Below are positions 20,179-31,996 of a stretch of 64,000 nt of DNA, one piece after another (the stretch's first letter is position 1; every line of letters begins with the position of its first letter). A model generated the notes under the pieces. The model was not told the origin of the DNA and did not search any database. It saw only the letters and a list, made by a program, of their open reading frames with translations. This stretch comes from Atkinsonella hypoxylon (lineage: Eukaryota > Ascomycota > Sordariomycetes > Hypocreales > Clavicipitaceae). The stretch spans positions 23,441 to 87,440 of the forward strand of contig JFHB01000126.1 of NCBI GenBank assembly GCA_000729835.1, read 5' to 3'. Position numbers and translations under genes: made by a program.

Positions 20179-21311
20179 GTAGGAAGAGACAAAGACAAAA
20201 CAAGGCTCAACCAGCTCGGGACCCTTTGACGACGTATTTTTGAAGGCGGGACACAGAAGCCAGTGGGGCCCCAGAAACGGATGTTGGCTGGGGTTGGTGG
20301 GATGAGGGGGAGAGTGGGGCCCTTGACCACAACAGCACCGACTTCACTTGTGACGACTGTGATTGGTTCCCAAGGGGATCAACCTAGTCTTGGGTTTTAT
20401 GTTGGCAGGCATTAACTATACGGCGTCTACACTCTGAGGGGGAGATTTTCACGTATGATAATGGGTCGTAGACTGTAACCAAATGATGATCTAGATGAAT
20501 CGTTATATTTATGTGAAGTCGTCGTGTTGAGAGCTGGCTAGGTCCAAGAAACAACCCGTGACATTGTATCCTCGGCCTTATTAGACCGCCGCAGAGCGAA
20601 CTGGGCTGCCCCAAGAGCGGCTATATCTTTGATTGTATTGGAATGGTTATGCCTACACATCTCAATCTGCTTCAGTCCAAGAGTCCTTGCCATATTTGTG
20701 GATAATTAACTACTTTGCACATTTGTGAGCCTCGCTTCCTCCAAAAAGAGGCGAGTTCGCTGGGATAAGCCTCGATTTTGCCCTGTCGTGCATTTCTGTA
20801 ACCTCATCCGGGGGTTATGTTGTAGAATGCTCAATGCAACGGCGTGAAGATGAGTTATTCGTGTTCTGACTTGGCATACTAAGAAGGTTGAAATTGCAGG
20901 AAAAGACGCGGATGGTTGGGCCATCCGACGTCTATTGCCATGCAGCTCCTGCTGGTGAGCGGACACAAGGCCATCGTCGATCCTGGCACGCCCAGGCAGT
21001 GCGCACGCGGCCGCATTTGTTAAGGAGTTGCTAGAAGATAGAGATGCAGTGGATATTGACAGGTGTACCTGATAGTGATTGAATTGCTTGACTAGGTATT
21101 GGAGTGTTCTATATACATGCTGTAGTTTGCCCACATGTGCTCAGGTGTGCCCTCGTGATCCTGTAGTTGATTGCCTCAGTGTATGTACACTGAGTAGGAC
21201 ACCTGAAATTCAAACGACCATCTATGAGCGTTACTGTGGTGTTCTTATACGGCGCATCTGTTGTCGAGTGCGTCACGAACTCCGAGCAGTTCAGCAGCAG
21301 GACACGCCAGC
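20179..21311. other. Gene-poor intergenic region
   Basis: Upstream of the Ulp1-family gene. Scattered short frames lack recognisable features, and nothing else is identified. Confidence 0.5.
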
Positions 21312-21614
21312 TTAATTCTTCTGTACCATCGAGCAGTATCGGTCGATACGTTTCCCGAGCTTCGGGGGACATCTAGAGCATACGGTCCCGGCGTACTGAG
21401 GATCAGTGGTCATGTCAACCGGTTTATTTACAGTGCGACAACCATAAGTTGTGCCACAAGTTTGTTGAAAAAATTTTTGGAAGTAGTCCACCTCCCCCAT
21501 CCCCACCCCCTTTGGCGCTGACGAATACTTTGTTCTCAAACATGTTATGTAATAATCCGTCGCTAGGATAGGTGTCACAAGCGCGACAAGGCATCCGATA
21601 GTCGACAACTTCAT
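21312..21614 (-). CDS. Small secreted cysteine-rich protein, effector-like
   Basis: A 100-residue frame starts with a good signal peptide (MKLSTIGCLVALVTPILA, cleavage predicted after ILA). The mature part is about 82 residues with six cysteines (YITC, QTCG, GCRT, VCSRC, YCSM), an even number suited to three disulfide bonds. No domain is recognised. Small Cys-rich secreted proteins in gene-poor, repeat-bearing DNA are typical candidate effectors or antimicrobial peptides of plant- or insect-associated fungi; here this is inference. The intronless model is simple, but an intron near the 3' end cannot be excluded. Confidence 0.5.
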   Translation of the reverse strand: MKLSTIGCLVALVTPILATDYYITCLRTKYSSAPKGVGMGEVDYFQKFFQQTCGTTYGCRTVNKPVDMTTDPQYAGTVCSRCPPKLGKRIDRYCSMVQKN

Positions 21615-23227
21615 TTCCTAGTGCAATGCCTCTATTAGTTTTAGTAACAACCTTTGATATCAATAACATACTGTTGGTTATGTTCCAAGATGGAGCAATA
21701 GAACATAGGACTAGTTGAGATGCGTTTTGGCTAGTATTCCTACTATGTAGGCGATGGAAAAGAATTCTAGAAGAGAAAACGGTGTTGAAACTGCTCTGGT
21801 GAAGGACAAAAATGTTAGGAACAGTAGAAGCTTAAGTATTTCCAATTGGTTGTATTGTACGTAGTTCTGAATGTGCATATGACTCGTGCTACAGCAAATA
21901 CAAACCCTAATTGATTCTGTCTTCCAAAAAAACTTTTGCTTCAGACAATAGTCGTAAAACAATTATACGCATTGACGTCGACGCATGTGCAAGGGGGGAA
22001 AATACGGCAGTGGTGATCTTGATGTCTGGTAGTAGGCTATCTTGCAGATCCTTCCACAGCTGGCAGTAAATCCCGAGTTCAAACGAGGATTTTATATTAC
22101 GACGGCCCGAACAGGGGCACTAGCCAGGTTAGTAATCTGAAACGACTACGGAATACAATAGCTGTAATAAGTGCGGTTAACAGTGGTATCCGCAAGAAGA
22201 AATCCGGTCTTTGCACACACATCTAAGAGAACTTTGCCCGAGTAGCTTACAGTACAAGAAGCTACAACAACAACACGAGGCACAGTTACAAAGAACTGAG
22301 TCACTTCTATGTACAGCATATCGAGACCCGTCACAAGGACCTACAATACCTCCATCATCGATAACTGCCAAAAATAGGAACAGATTCAACAACAGACCCA
22401 GCAGATACGAATGGGTGCCTGCTTGCAATGCCGATTAGGTGCCTGAGTGGGTGATCAATAAAAAAGAGAAAAGCGGCATAGGAAAATGCATAATATAGTG
22501 GTCGTAGGATATCCAATGTTGTTGATGTTACTGTACCTTTTGATAATAATTAACTACCTCCAATTCTAGGTTGGAGATGGGTGTGTTCTATGTGGAAAAA
22601 GGGTTGTGTGTGTGCGGAACTGTAGGCTACCACGTGACTCTAGCTTGCAGCCCACTACCCGTATCCCTTGGGCAGTAGACCAATCAGAACATAGTGGGGT
22701 ATAGGGCACTTCCGTCTACCCTAGCGCTCTGTTTTTCCCAGACGCGAGTTACCTAATATGTATCGAAAATAAGTGGGGGCCGCGACCAGCTTGCTCCCTG
22801 AACACTGCCGAAGGGATAGAGCGATTCTGTCACGTAACACTTAGCCTCTTAAAAAAGAAACTCTATTCCGTAAAAATATCAACAATAACTAGAGGCATCC
22901 ATCTATTGGTCTCGATGGACAGAAGACCACCCAGCTGGATGCGGCCGCGACCGACCGCGACCGACGAACATGCACGTTGTTGCTAGTCACAAGACCCAAC
23001 ATGCATGGTCACAATGCGACACGTTGTACTCCGTACCCCGCGTTCCCATACTACCTACCCGAGCAGGTATGTACCTAGGTACATATAGTCTCCCGCGACC
23101 CCGCACCGATAAGACCAGACATATGCATAAGGCCAGTCGGCAACCCCGCAAGGCTGCCTGCCCCTGTAGCACAGCCGCGCTCTGTAGCCAGCAAGAACAT
23201 GAGACCACAATTATTACGCCGTGCGCC

Positions 23228-23228
<1 letters not shown>

Positions 23229-23261
<33 letters not shown>

Positions 23262-23262
23262 C
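23229..23262. repeat. AAC trinucleotide microsatellite
   Basis: About eleven uninterrupted AAC units followed by ACC units. The complementary reading is poly-Val/Leu, which explains the hydrophobic open frames here. Confidence 0.9.
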
Positions 23263-23492
23263 CACCACCACAGTTAATCAAGACGACCGATAATTAGATC
23301 TTGCTCCACAAAACAAGATAGCAGTAGTCCCGAGTTCCAACCGAGGATACCCTGGTACCACGGCCCGAATCCCTATCCGGGTACTTATCTTAGCTCGTGC
23401 GGAAAGCTCCATCTCTGCCCAGCATGAGCCGTAGGGCAAAACTTTTGGCCTCCGAAGCAACGAGGAATCCATCATAACCTCAATTTTGTTTA

Positions 23493-23523
23493 GTTATTTA
23501 TTTATTTATTTATTTATTTCTAT
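23493..23523. repeat. ATTT tetranucleotide microsatellite
   Basis: About seven tandem ATTT units in an AT-rich intergenic stretch. Confidence 0.9.
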
Positions 23524-23863
23524 TTTACTGGTGCTCTTCCCAACTGCTCGGGAGCGGTACTTGGGGCCTCCAACTTTGGCGTACGGGGCAAAATAACGCA
23601 AAAATTGTTGTCACAGCCGTTCATCATTGTGGATCCGGCATGGAAACATGAACCTAATTATACTACTGTTACGGGATAGAATTGCACTGGCCCGTACGGA
23701 ATATTCCGTATAACTAGCTCTTGTACATACTGTACACCGGCGCTAACTATGTAGCAGGGCTGCAAGGTGGAGGTCGCGTGGCCTACTGATCCACACACAA
23801 CAACCACTTTCTAGATTACAACACACGCAGCTAAAAGCGGAAACATCAACAACTTCTTCCATT

Positions 23864-24771
23864 ATGACGCTTGTCACGGCATCCAGCCCTCTCCTCTCCC
23901 TCTCGGAAGACACCATCCAGGCTGTAACAACTACGACTGAATCGTACATCACTTCGTATTTATGCAAACGCGAAATTCCCCAAAGCATCCGAACGAAACT
24001 GGTGTGTGTGGCAAGAACCCCTCAATCGAAATCACGAGATAACAACGCTTCCAGTTCGACTGCCTTGAACGCACAATTCCGTACGTTATCAATATTGCTA
24101 ATCTATTTAACCTTTGGATTACAAACATGCCTTTCTTTCACGCCAAGTCCTGCACAACCAAGTCTGCGTCAACGCCTCGGCCGACACATCCGGGACTCTG
24201 CACGAGTTTGACTGAGGACGACTTCTCTTGCCAAGGCGAGACGAGACATACATCACGTGAGGTCCCGCAATTCGAGCACTGAAGTAGAGTTCGCGTCGAG
24301 AAGTGCCATGTCTGCATTCTTGCCGCTCGTATTGCAGCCATCTTCGACTTCCATCTTGATTCATCCACCAATGACTTGCCTCCCGGTTAAAAGAGAGGTT
24401 TCCTCGCCGTGTTTCGCTCAACTGCGGTACTCGTATGCTTGTACGACCCCGGAAATCCTGACTGGAAGTCCAGTCCACGCTCCAACATTCCTTGCATCCT
24501 CAACCTCACCGGTTCGCTCCAACCTTCACATCTCCGGAGTTCACCGTGCCCGCCTTTTCAATCATCGTTATCTAGGCATTTCGTGCCACAGGACGGTGTG
24601 CCACGTCTTTGCGAACCGTGTATACATCCCCAGCTTCCACTCCGCACTCTTGGCTCCCTCAATTTCCAGTCAAAGTTCCTGATAAACAGTAAAAACTCGT
24701 CTGTGTCTTCATGTGCGTGGAATATGAATGCGCCGTCTATCTCGATGTCGTCATCATTGACAGATAACTAG
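23864..24771 (+). pseudogene. Possible decaying gene of unknown family
   Basis: Coding-like segments occur on the plus strand but are separated by stops. One begins at 23864 with MTLVTASSPLLSLSEDTIQA. A second frame (about 24138-24390) reads a Cys-bearing LTEDDFSCQGETRHTSREVPQFEH, a TGA, then EKCHVCILAARIAAIFDFHLD and a TAA. It continues in the same frame with GFLAVFRSTAVLVCLYDPG to a stop at 24771. Introns could bridge some stops, but no clean donor-acceptor set was found. I do not recognise the family. It may be a degenerating accessory gene. Confidence 0.3.
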
Positions 24772-25236
24772 GTGTGGCCAGAGTTCATTACAAGAATTTG
24801 ATGTCTTAGGCACCGATATTGCGGCCCCAATGCGTCAAAGATGTGAGGCTCTACTGATGTACTTTAACTCGCTTTCCAATCTCATGCAGATCCGAATTGG
24901 TTTTGATTATCCTTTTCTGGGTGTTTTCGAACGTCCTAACAGCGCTCACTAAACGAGAAACAGCTTGCCCATGCTTTATAAAGATGATTTGAATCACAGG
25001 GCCCTTGAAACAAGCCTTCTCGAGAGATGGTCGTCTTCTCTTCTCTCAAACAGTCCAATTTCCCGAGACATCATGGTTAAATAAGTAGCTATCTGATGTC
25101 TTTTCATATACAGAGAATTTCAACACCTGGTAGTCGAATGACCATTTGCATTTTTGTCTGGATTCGACATTCAAACCTCATCTTCATTCAACGTCTTCCG
25201 CTCACAAGCAACTGGGGAATATACGCTAGCCTTGAA
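24772..25236. other. Intergenic region
   Basis: Short convergent spacer between the decaying locus and the coiled-coil gene. Nothing is identified. Confidence 0.5.
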
Positions 25237-28002
25237 CTAGGATCTCGGGGCCGTGTGAACCTCTTCACCCGCTAAAACAGCATTGCATAGATTTTCCAGC
25301 GCTGTAGAAGCATGTGTAGAGGAAGCGGCTCGTTTCGAAATGGCATTTCTGAAGTGCTTCATTGACAGCGTTCGTTCTCTGTTGTTTTCCTCGACCGACT
25401 GAATTCCATCGACAACAATTTTGTCAAAATTGTTCGTGTTCTCCTTTGCATGACTGACTAACACAGAGCGTTCTCTTCTAAACCGGGATTGTATCCTTTC
25501 CACACAATGATTTCCAGCTTTAGTATAAGTTTCTGTCACCTTGATGATGGAGTCTTTCCTCGAATCTAGCTGCTGCATAAAGGCCTATATCACGTCAGCT
25601 AGAAACCTAGATACAGTGGTCTGAAGCCACATCTTTTCACGCACATCAACCAGCTCATGCAGCTGCTGTTTCCCTTGATCAGCAGGATTTGCGGTTCGTG
25701 AATTTGCTTGATCTCCGACAACCCGGGAATTGCCGTGGCTTTTCTTGAGTTCAGAAAAGATCGACGGTCTCAAACTGAATTCCTCATCGAGCGTGGTTGA
25801 AGGAACATCCCGACAAGACTCCGCTTGTAGGCCACTTGAGAACTTGGGCTTGTGCTTTGTAGCACTCCATGTGCATGCATCCCGCTGCACAGGCTTTGCA
25901 ACTGGCGCATTTACGAGTCGCTTGTGATATATGCTGCTCAACATGAGAGGAGTCGAAGGGTTTCTTGATGCCGAGCGGACATTCTTCTCCTGTCGATCTG
26001 AAGACCTAATTGGACTACCTTGTCCGCTGACGCTAATTTGTCGCTTACATCGCATCAAAGTTGACTCGTCGCAATCAACAACCGGCTTCGTAGATGGACT
26101 AGAGTGCTTGTTCTCTTCATTTTCTGTCTCTTTGCTTGCAGAAGCATCCGGTTGGTGACTCGTCGCCAAAAAACTATCGTATGGGAGCATATCAATCTTC
26201 ACATCATTCTGCTTTGTCTCTGTGACAGATCTGTGATTATTACTGAGTTCAATGTGAGACGAGTCCAAATCATTTGCACCTTGAGTAGGTTCTTCGATGA
26301 AAGGCACGCTCATTTCAGTTGTGTCTTTGACACAGTCCGCAGAAAACGAACCGGGCAAGATGTCCTTGCCTGCGTGACCATTAACATGAGGCTCAATTAG
26401 GGATGCGACCCGAGAGAACGTCCCAACTTGTTCTGAGTTGTCCACAAAATCGTCCGCTCCAAGGTTTTGCGGAATATTTGTCAAACATCTAGATACGGAA
26501 GCGCCTGAGATATTGTCCTGGTGAACAGCCAGCAACCTTGGGACAGGTTTCTTTGCATCATCGGTCATTTGAATGTCGGTTATTTCAATGGGCAACGACT
26601 GGGACGCTTCTGGAACCGACAAGTCGTAATCACAAAAGGTATTTGGATGACTAGTCTCCAAATGTTTGCCTTCTAGAGCCGAATGTTCTGATCGGTGGGT
26701 AGTCGTCTTATCGCTTTGACAATCAGGCTTTCGGCGACTCTTTTTGCGCGATGGCTTTTCGGGCGCCGGCTTGACCTCCTGAGTATTCTCGTCAAACTTG
26801 AGGGGTGTTTTTGAGCGCTGTTTCCGTTTCCTCTTCTGTTTCTTGCCATCATTTCCGACTTTGGTTGTTTCTAGTCCCGCTCCTCTGCCGTCCTCTTCAC
26901 AATCTGCTGCGCCGTCTAACGAAACTAAGAAATTTTCTAGGTCCATATCAGCTCGGGTGTCATGGCTAGCCTTTTGCATGGTCTGGTTTGCACTCTTAAC
27001 GCCAAGGTTGTCGATTTTTGCAGGGTCATCGTATATAACATCGTTGGGAATGTTCTTGAGCTCAACTATGGAACAGCTTTCTTTGGCAATCGCGCTTCCT
27101 TCGTCCCTGCAGACCTGAGCTGGGAGTGGCAATGTTTGAACAATAGCCTCATCTGCCCAGACCTTGCTAGCTGTATCTAGTCGTGAAGAAGTATCTGTCC
27201 TCCTCGAGAGACGACTTCCAGTCATAGGAGAGCTCCGAACAATAGTAGTAGCAGTTTCGGAAAAGTCAACGTTGATATTCTTTGCTCCTGTGTTCTCAAG
27301 CAAGGCATTTTCGCTAAACCCTAAATCAAGAGGAACTGTGTCCGGAAGGGCATCATTTCCGGAAATAGGGCTGGAAAAGGCGTTTTCTACACCCATGTAG
27401 CCGAAACCACTTTTCGAGGAACCAAGAGACGATACAGATGAGCTTCGCCGAGGGCCTGACCCAGTCTCTGACCAGGAAAATCCTTTGGAGGTCAAGGTGC
27501 TGGGTATTGCCTGTGTATCAGCCAGTTGGACCAGGTCGCGATCTTCAATTCCATCATCGAACCCTTCCGAATCGATCTGTTGGGGAATTGAATGTTTAGC
27601 ATCGTTGTGTTTTATTTCCTTGGCCGGTGAATTGGGCGAGACATCCGGTCTAGTTGGCGTAGTCTCCAGCTCGCCTAAGTTAGTGGTCTGTCGTTGTGGG
27701 CGTTGCTTTCGCGGCGGCGTTTTGGTTGAGCTCCAACTATATCTGTGCCGCATGTTGAAAGCATAATCAATAGTACCCTGGTGCTGAAATATGTGTATAA
27801 CAGAATTGGAAGGATCTACTTGTGGTACGTAGAACTCGTCAGCCTCGATCTCCCCCAGACAGCTGTGCCCAACCATTGGAGGAATGGGTGCCCAGGTGAA
27901 TAGGACGAAAAAGCTATGGGTCCTTGGCCCAAAGCAGTTTTTGAGAAGGAGCAGGGAGCAGGAGAGTGCATTACGTGTGATGGCTCCGAGAGTGAGAGCC
28001 AT
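25237..28002 (-). CDS. Large fungal protein of unknown function with C-terminal coiled coil
   Basis: Two frames in the same register, 28002-25588 and 25584-25237, are separated by a single TAG (25587-25585). A 60-bp intron (25644-25585, donor GTGCGT, branch CTGAC, acceptor TATAG, phase 0) removes it and gives 901 residues. Read straight through, the region reads FLADVI-stop-AFMQQLDSRK within one continuous helix-like stretch. The N-terminal ~100 residues look ordered (HSCLGEIEADEFYVPQVD, IFQHQGTIDYAFNMRHRYSW). The middle 600 are polar, Ser/Thr-rich and probably disordered, with a basic KKQKRKRKQRSK nuclear-localisation-like patch. The end is an amphipathic coiled coil. The layout resembles chromosome- or meiosis-associated scaffold proteins, but I cannot name the family. 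The first ~40 residues may belong to the 5' leader. Confidence 0.7.
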
Positions 28003-28885
28003 TGTATCAGTTCCCGTTTCGGAAGGAGCAATGGAACGATTCTTCTGCGGTGACTGTTGGCAGACCTATCGCCTAGCTGTGCCTCCTCAAAACTCAGGTA
28101 ACTCTTTTGTGGGCGGTTGCCGTTATATGATTGGTGAAACGAACAGGAAGATACCTATTAAACTCTACATTGGCTCATTTTAGACATCTATTGGTAGGTA
28201 GGCACTGACGGGCACTGACGGTGTGCACTGTGGCCACATCATCCCAAGTTTGAGAGTATAAAATGAATGCACCTCAGCTAGAATCGCGCCGGGTTCACTA
28301 GAGCCGCAAGCTGACACCTGGCACGGCATGGTGGAAAGCAATATGCCAGCTGTGTTGACGTCATTAAGCCCGATGCTTGACCAGGTTGAGGACTTGAGTC
28401 CACCTCGATCTCCGTTGCGGTACGTAGCAGCACTTCAGTAACTTACAGCCCTATCCCTGGCAGCAGCGTTCTATCCCGATGGCAAGCACAATTGGCTCTG
28501 GGAGCATGCACCAGATGTTGAAATTGTAATCAGCTCGACCGAGCCGTTACGGGTCATCGGTGTCGCCCTGGATGCGGAGTATAGGGCGTGGACGCGCCCA
28601 CTTTTTAAAATTCTCCGCAGACTCCACCGCAAGTCCGCAGCTGATTAACCACCAAGCGCAACTGTTTAAATGCCGTGAGTCCATGTTCTATATTGCGCTG
28701 TCTCAGATTTAACCAGATCAACGTTTGCTACTGAGTTGCTAGTTTCTCAACTATCTATTATCAGTAGTGCTGTAAACAAAACCACTCAGATCACTATCGG
28801 CTCTCAACATCCTCACATTAGGCTGTCTAGAGAGCTATAGTACAACACGGCTCTGTACCACGTTCTTTGACAAATTCCCTTCGTC
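28003..28885. other. Intergenic region between divergent genes
   Basis: Holds probable promoters for both flanking genes. There is a tandem GGCACTGACG pair near 28201-28220. A plus-strand frame about 28463-28647 (FYPDGKHNWLWEHAPDVEIV and on) looks protein-like but lacks a start and a workable splice partner, so no gene is called. Confidence 0.5.
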
Positions 28886-29953
28886 TTGTTCATCATGTCG
28901 CCACAACCTGAAGACTCGGCCGCATCAGCTGCATTGGAAAAGGCCGAGGTTCTAAGTCGCCAGCCGCCCAAAGGCTCTTACCCACCAGTGTCCTCTATTC
29001 CTGTGACTTCACCAGAACGTTTGCTACAAGCGGGTGAAGATGCCTTTGCGAACCCAACTGAGACCTTTCGTACTGTTTTGTACCTTGCATACGGATCCAA
29101 CATGTGCGCCAAAACATTGCTTGGCGTCCGAGGTATACGCCCATTATCACAGGTCAACGTCTCTGCGCCTAGCATGCACATCACCTTTGATTTGCCTGGC
29201 ATCCCCTATCAAGAACCTTGCTTTGCGAACGTGGCATTTCGCAAGGTACCTGAAAAGAAGAAAAAAAACCAAGGCGCATCTGTCCATCAAGACATGAAAT
29301 GGGACGGTGGCCTTATTGGAGTAGTCTATGAGGTGACACACGAAGACTATCGAACAATCATGCGTACAGAAGGCGCTGGTTCAAGTTACAAAGAAATTCT
29401 TGTGCAGTGCTATCCGATACGGCCCAAAAAGACGTGCCCTGCGGAAGGGCCAAATCCATTCTATGCCAGGACACTATATGCCGTCTCTTCAACCAACAGC
29501 AACACTGGCACACAAAAACGAAGCTGCTGGAAGGGACTCGTGAATGGTCGGAAAAGACTTGATCCCAATTATGCACAGGCAAGTCTGCGCTACCTCAGTC
29601 TTCTGAGGACTGGTGGGAAAGAGCATAACCTCCCCCAAAGCTATCGCGACTACTTGGAGTCTCTACATCCGTACACCAAGACTCGATGGACACAAATTAT
29701 CGGAAAATACCTATTTCTCGGGTTATGGGCACCGTTACTCATTTTCTTTCTCGCAACGACCGGTTGGCTTGTGGACGAGAGTGGAAAGCTGCCTCCCTGG
29801 CTGGCACGAGGAGTGGCCATGATGTTCAATTTGATGTGGATGACATACGACGTGTTTTTCAAGCCTATATTTGGCGACGGAGAGAGGACGGAAGGTGGCG
29901 CTCCAGATAATGACTTAATTCTCACAACTCGAGAGAAGTCATCACGTAATTAA
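28886..29953 (+). CDS. Gamma-glutamylcyclotransferase-like protein with C-terminal membrane segments
   Basis: A 355-residue intronless frame; translation may start at 28886 or at ATG 28895 (MSPQPED). The GGCT fold is marked by the substrate-loop motif LYLAYGSNM at residues about 65-73. Next come the strand FDLPGIPYQEPCFANVAF and the segment YRTIMRTEGAGSSYKEI, whose Glu (about 161) is in the place of the general acid/base. The family cleaves gamma-glutamyl groups to release 5-oxoproline; GliK of gliotoxin biosynthesis is a related fungal protein. Unlike soluble GGCTs, this one has a C-terminal hydrophobic helix (about 273-296) and a second (about 306-323), suggesting attachment to an internal membrane. 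The neighbours do not form a recognisable metabolite cluster. The substrate is unknown. Confidence 0.8.
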   Translation: MFIMSPQPEDSAASAALEKAEVLSRQPPKGSYPPVSSIPVTSPERLLQAGEDAFANPTETFRTVLYLAYGSNMCAKTLLGVRGIRPLSQVNVSAPSMHITFDLPGIPYQEPCFANVAFRKVPEKKKKNQGASVHQDMKWDGGLIGVVYEVTHEDYRTIMRTEGAGSSYKEILVQCYPIRPKKTCPAEGPNPFYARTLYAVSSTNSNTGTQKRSCWKGLVNGRKRLDPNYAQASLRYLSLLRTGGKEHNLPQSYRDYLESLHPYTKTRWTQIIGKYLFLGLWAPLLIFFLATTGWLVDESGKLPPWLARGVAMMFNLMWMTYDVFFKPIFGDGERTEGGAPDNDLILTTREKSSRN

Positions 29954-30615
29954 TTGATTCCCAAAGCAGTGAAGCGCCAGGCCAATGCGACCTCGACTCA
30001 TTGAAAAGCTTTCTTTGCATGATGATTCCTTGAACACCATGCCATTAGATTATAGAAACAGGGTCTTTTGTCTCAAGCTTTATTGGACGAAGAAAACTAG
30101 ATTAAATCAAATCAAATCAAACCAAAAACACGTCCCTGCTCCTAGCAATCCCGATCGAGCATTTGACAAGGTGGAATCAGATTGGCATTTTACCAGCGGA
30201 AGAGCATTGTGCGTATTGGAAATGCCAGCGATCATCATTGATCAGATTGTGGATCATCCGAAGTTGAGGTTTTATCATGACAGAAATAAACATGACACCC
30301 ATTTTAAACAGGGACCTGGGAAGCACAGTGACTTCTGTTGAGTAAACCAGTTATTCTTCTCCACTTGCTGCTATCAATCCAATCAGACATTCTCGTTGGG
30401 CACTGGCGCGAACAAGCAGTGCTCTGACGGACGACCTTGATCAATCAGAGTGCATGAAGAGCAGAGCCGCGGGTAGCCGAGTTCGGATCTCCATTGCGTC
30501 GACCTACACGCTTCATAGGAATGAATTGAGCATTTATTAGAGGCAATCTCAGTTCAGCAGCCGCTTCGACTTCGACTTCGACTTCGGCTTCAGCTCCAGC
30601 CGTCCCACAGATGCA
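29954..30615. other. Intergenic region with simple repeats
   Basis: Contains a short AAATC run near 30103-30120 and a CTTCGA hexamer array at about 30566-30592, just upstream of the aminotransferase start. No gene is recognised. Confidence 0.55.
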
Positions 30616-31996
30616 ATGACAAAAGCCACGCAAAAACACATAAACCTACAATTAGGATGGCCATCGCCTTCGCTGTTTCCCTCAACCCAGTTGCTGCAAG
30701 GCGCATCCTCCATCTTGCGCTCCGAAGAGAAATCCGCGGCAGCCCTCGTCTATGGACCTGACGGGGGCTATGAACCGCTGAGGGCGAGAATCGCAGCATG
30801 GCTGAGCACTGCCTACAACCTGAGTGAAGAAGCTTCAGTTTCTGCCGACAGGATTTGTATCTCGAGCGGTGCATCAGCCAATCTGGGGAACATCCTGACC
30901 AAGTTTACCGAGCCGGGCTATACGAGGGCAATTTGGATGGTTGAACCATGCCACTTCTTAGCATGCCCCATCTTCACAGATGCTGGTTTTCAAGGTCGAC
31001 TACGAGGTGTTCCGGAAGACGAGGAAGGACTGGATATTGAGTTCCTGCGCGCGGCCCTACAGAAGACGGACGCAGAGCCGCATCCTCCCATGCCGACGTT
31101 GAAAACGCATCAACGATACGTCAAGCTCTACAAACACGTCATTTATGCCGTGCCGACCTTTGCCAATCCTAGCGGCAAGACAATGTCCTTGCAAAGGAGG
31201 CAGGATCTCGTGCGGCTTGCCAGAGAGCACGACGCCTTGATTGTGACGGACGATGTGTACGATGTCCTCCGTTGGCCCGCATCTCCAGACGCGCAAATGT
31301 CTGAACTCGGGCCATTACCACCCAGGATCGTCGACATTGACCGATCCTTAGACTCGGGCCCCAAAGACAACTACGGCAACTCCGTCAGCAACGGCTCGTT
31401 CTCGAAAATCGTTGCGCCCGGCGTCAGGACAGGCTGGGCTGAAGGAACCCCGTCATTCGCACTGGCTCTGTCCACACTCGGCGCAACAAAATCAGGGGGG
31501 GGGCAGCGCCTCGCATCTCACCGCTAGTTTCATAGACGAGATGATGGCATGCGGCGACTTCCAGACACATCTCGAGAACAAGATCATCCCGACCTATCGG
31601 GCTCGGTACAACGCGATGAGAAAAGCTATCGAGAAGCATCTCATACCGTTGGGCTTCCGAGTATCGACAGGGGCACCATATGAAACATCCTCTGGAGAGG
31701 TCGGCAGCAAATCTTGCGCCGTAGCTGCCGGCGATTTCTTTACTTTCTTGACTAGTCCTGCGGATTTGAAGCTCTCGGTGTCGGAGCTTGCGGCTTTGGC
31801 TCTGGAGAAGTACAACTTGAAGTTTGCACATGGCAGCATGATGATTGTTGAGGGTGATCAGGGGAGCTTAGACAGGGCGAGCAATGGGTATGGTAGTGGC
31901 ATCAGGCTATGCTGGTCATGGCTTGAGAGCGATGAGATTATGGAGGGCATCGAGAGACTCGCGAGGCTTATTCGTGATGTAAAGGCTAGTAGCTGA
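30616..31996 (+). pseudogene. PLP-dependent class I/II aminotransferase with a frameshift in a 9-G run
   Basis: The first frame (30616-31527) carries YGPDGGYEPLR, the SSGASANL glycine-type loop, VPTFANPSGKTMS, TDDVYDVLRW and the PLP-lysine motif NGSFSKIVAPGVRTGW (Lys about residue 263). At 31495-31503 there is a run of nine G. Just after it the frame becomes nonsense, while the +1-shifted frame continues the protein at once with GSASHLTASFIDEMM and runs to 31996 (GIRLCWSWLES near the end). The whole would be about 459 residues, the usual length for this YER152C/2-aminoadipate-aminotransferase-like group. The extra G is either a sequencing or assembly slip in a homopolymer or a genuine inactivating mutation. 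Everything else in the frame is intact, which favours the former or a recent event. The substrate cannot be told. Confidence 0.82.

Larger units (their letters stand above)
21615..23863. other. Gene-poor region with simple repeats
   Basis: No gene is supported. Two diverged copies of a ~50-bp sequence lie near 22066-22115 and 23320-23370 (CCCGAGTTC, AACGAGGAT / AACCGAGGAT, ACGGCCCGAA). An AAC microsatellite is at about 23229-23262 and an ATTT tetranucleotide run at about 23493-23523. ACCTAGGTAC-type palindromes occur near 23050-23090. Confidence 0.55.

Noticed and set aside
28328..28647. Two-exon gene upstream of the GGCT-like gene
   Set aside because: The only possible intron is 29-44 bp and the phases do not match.
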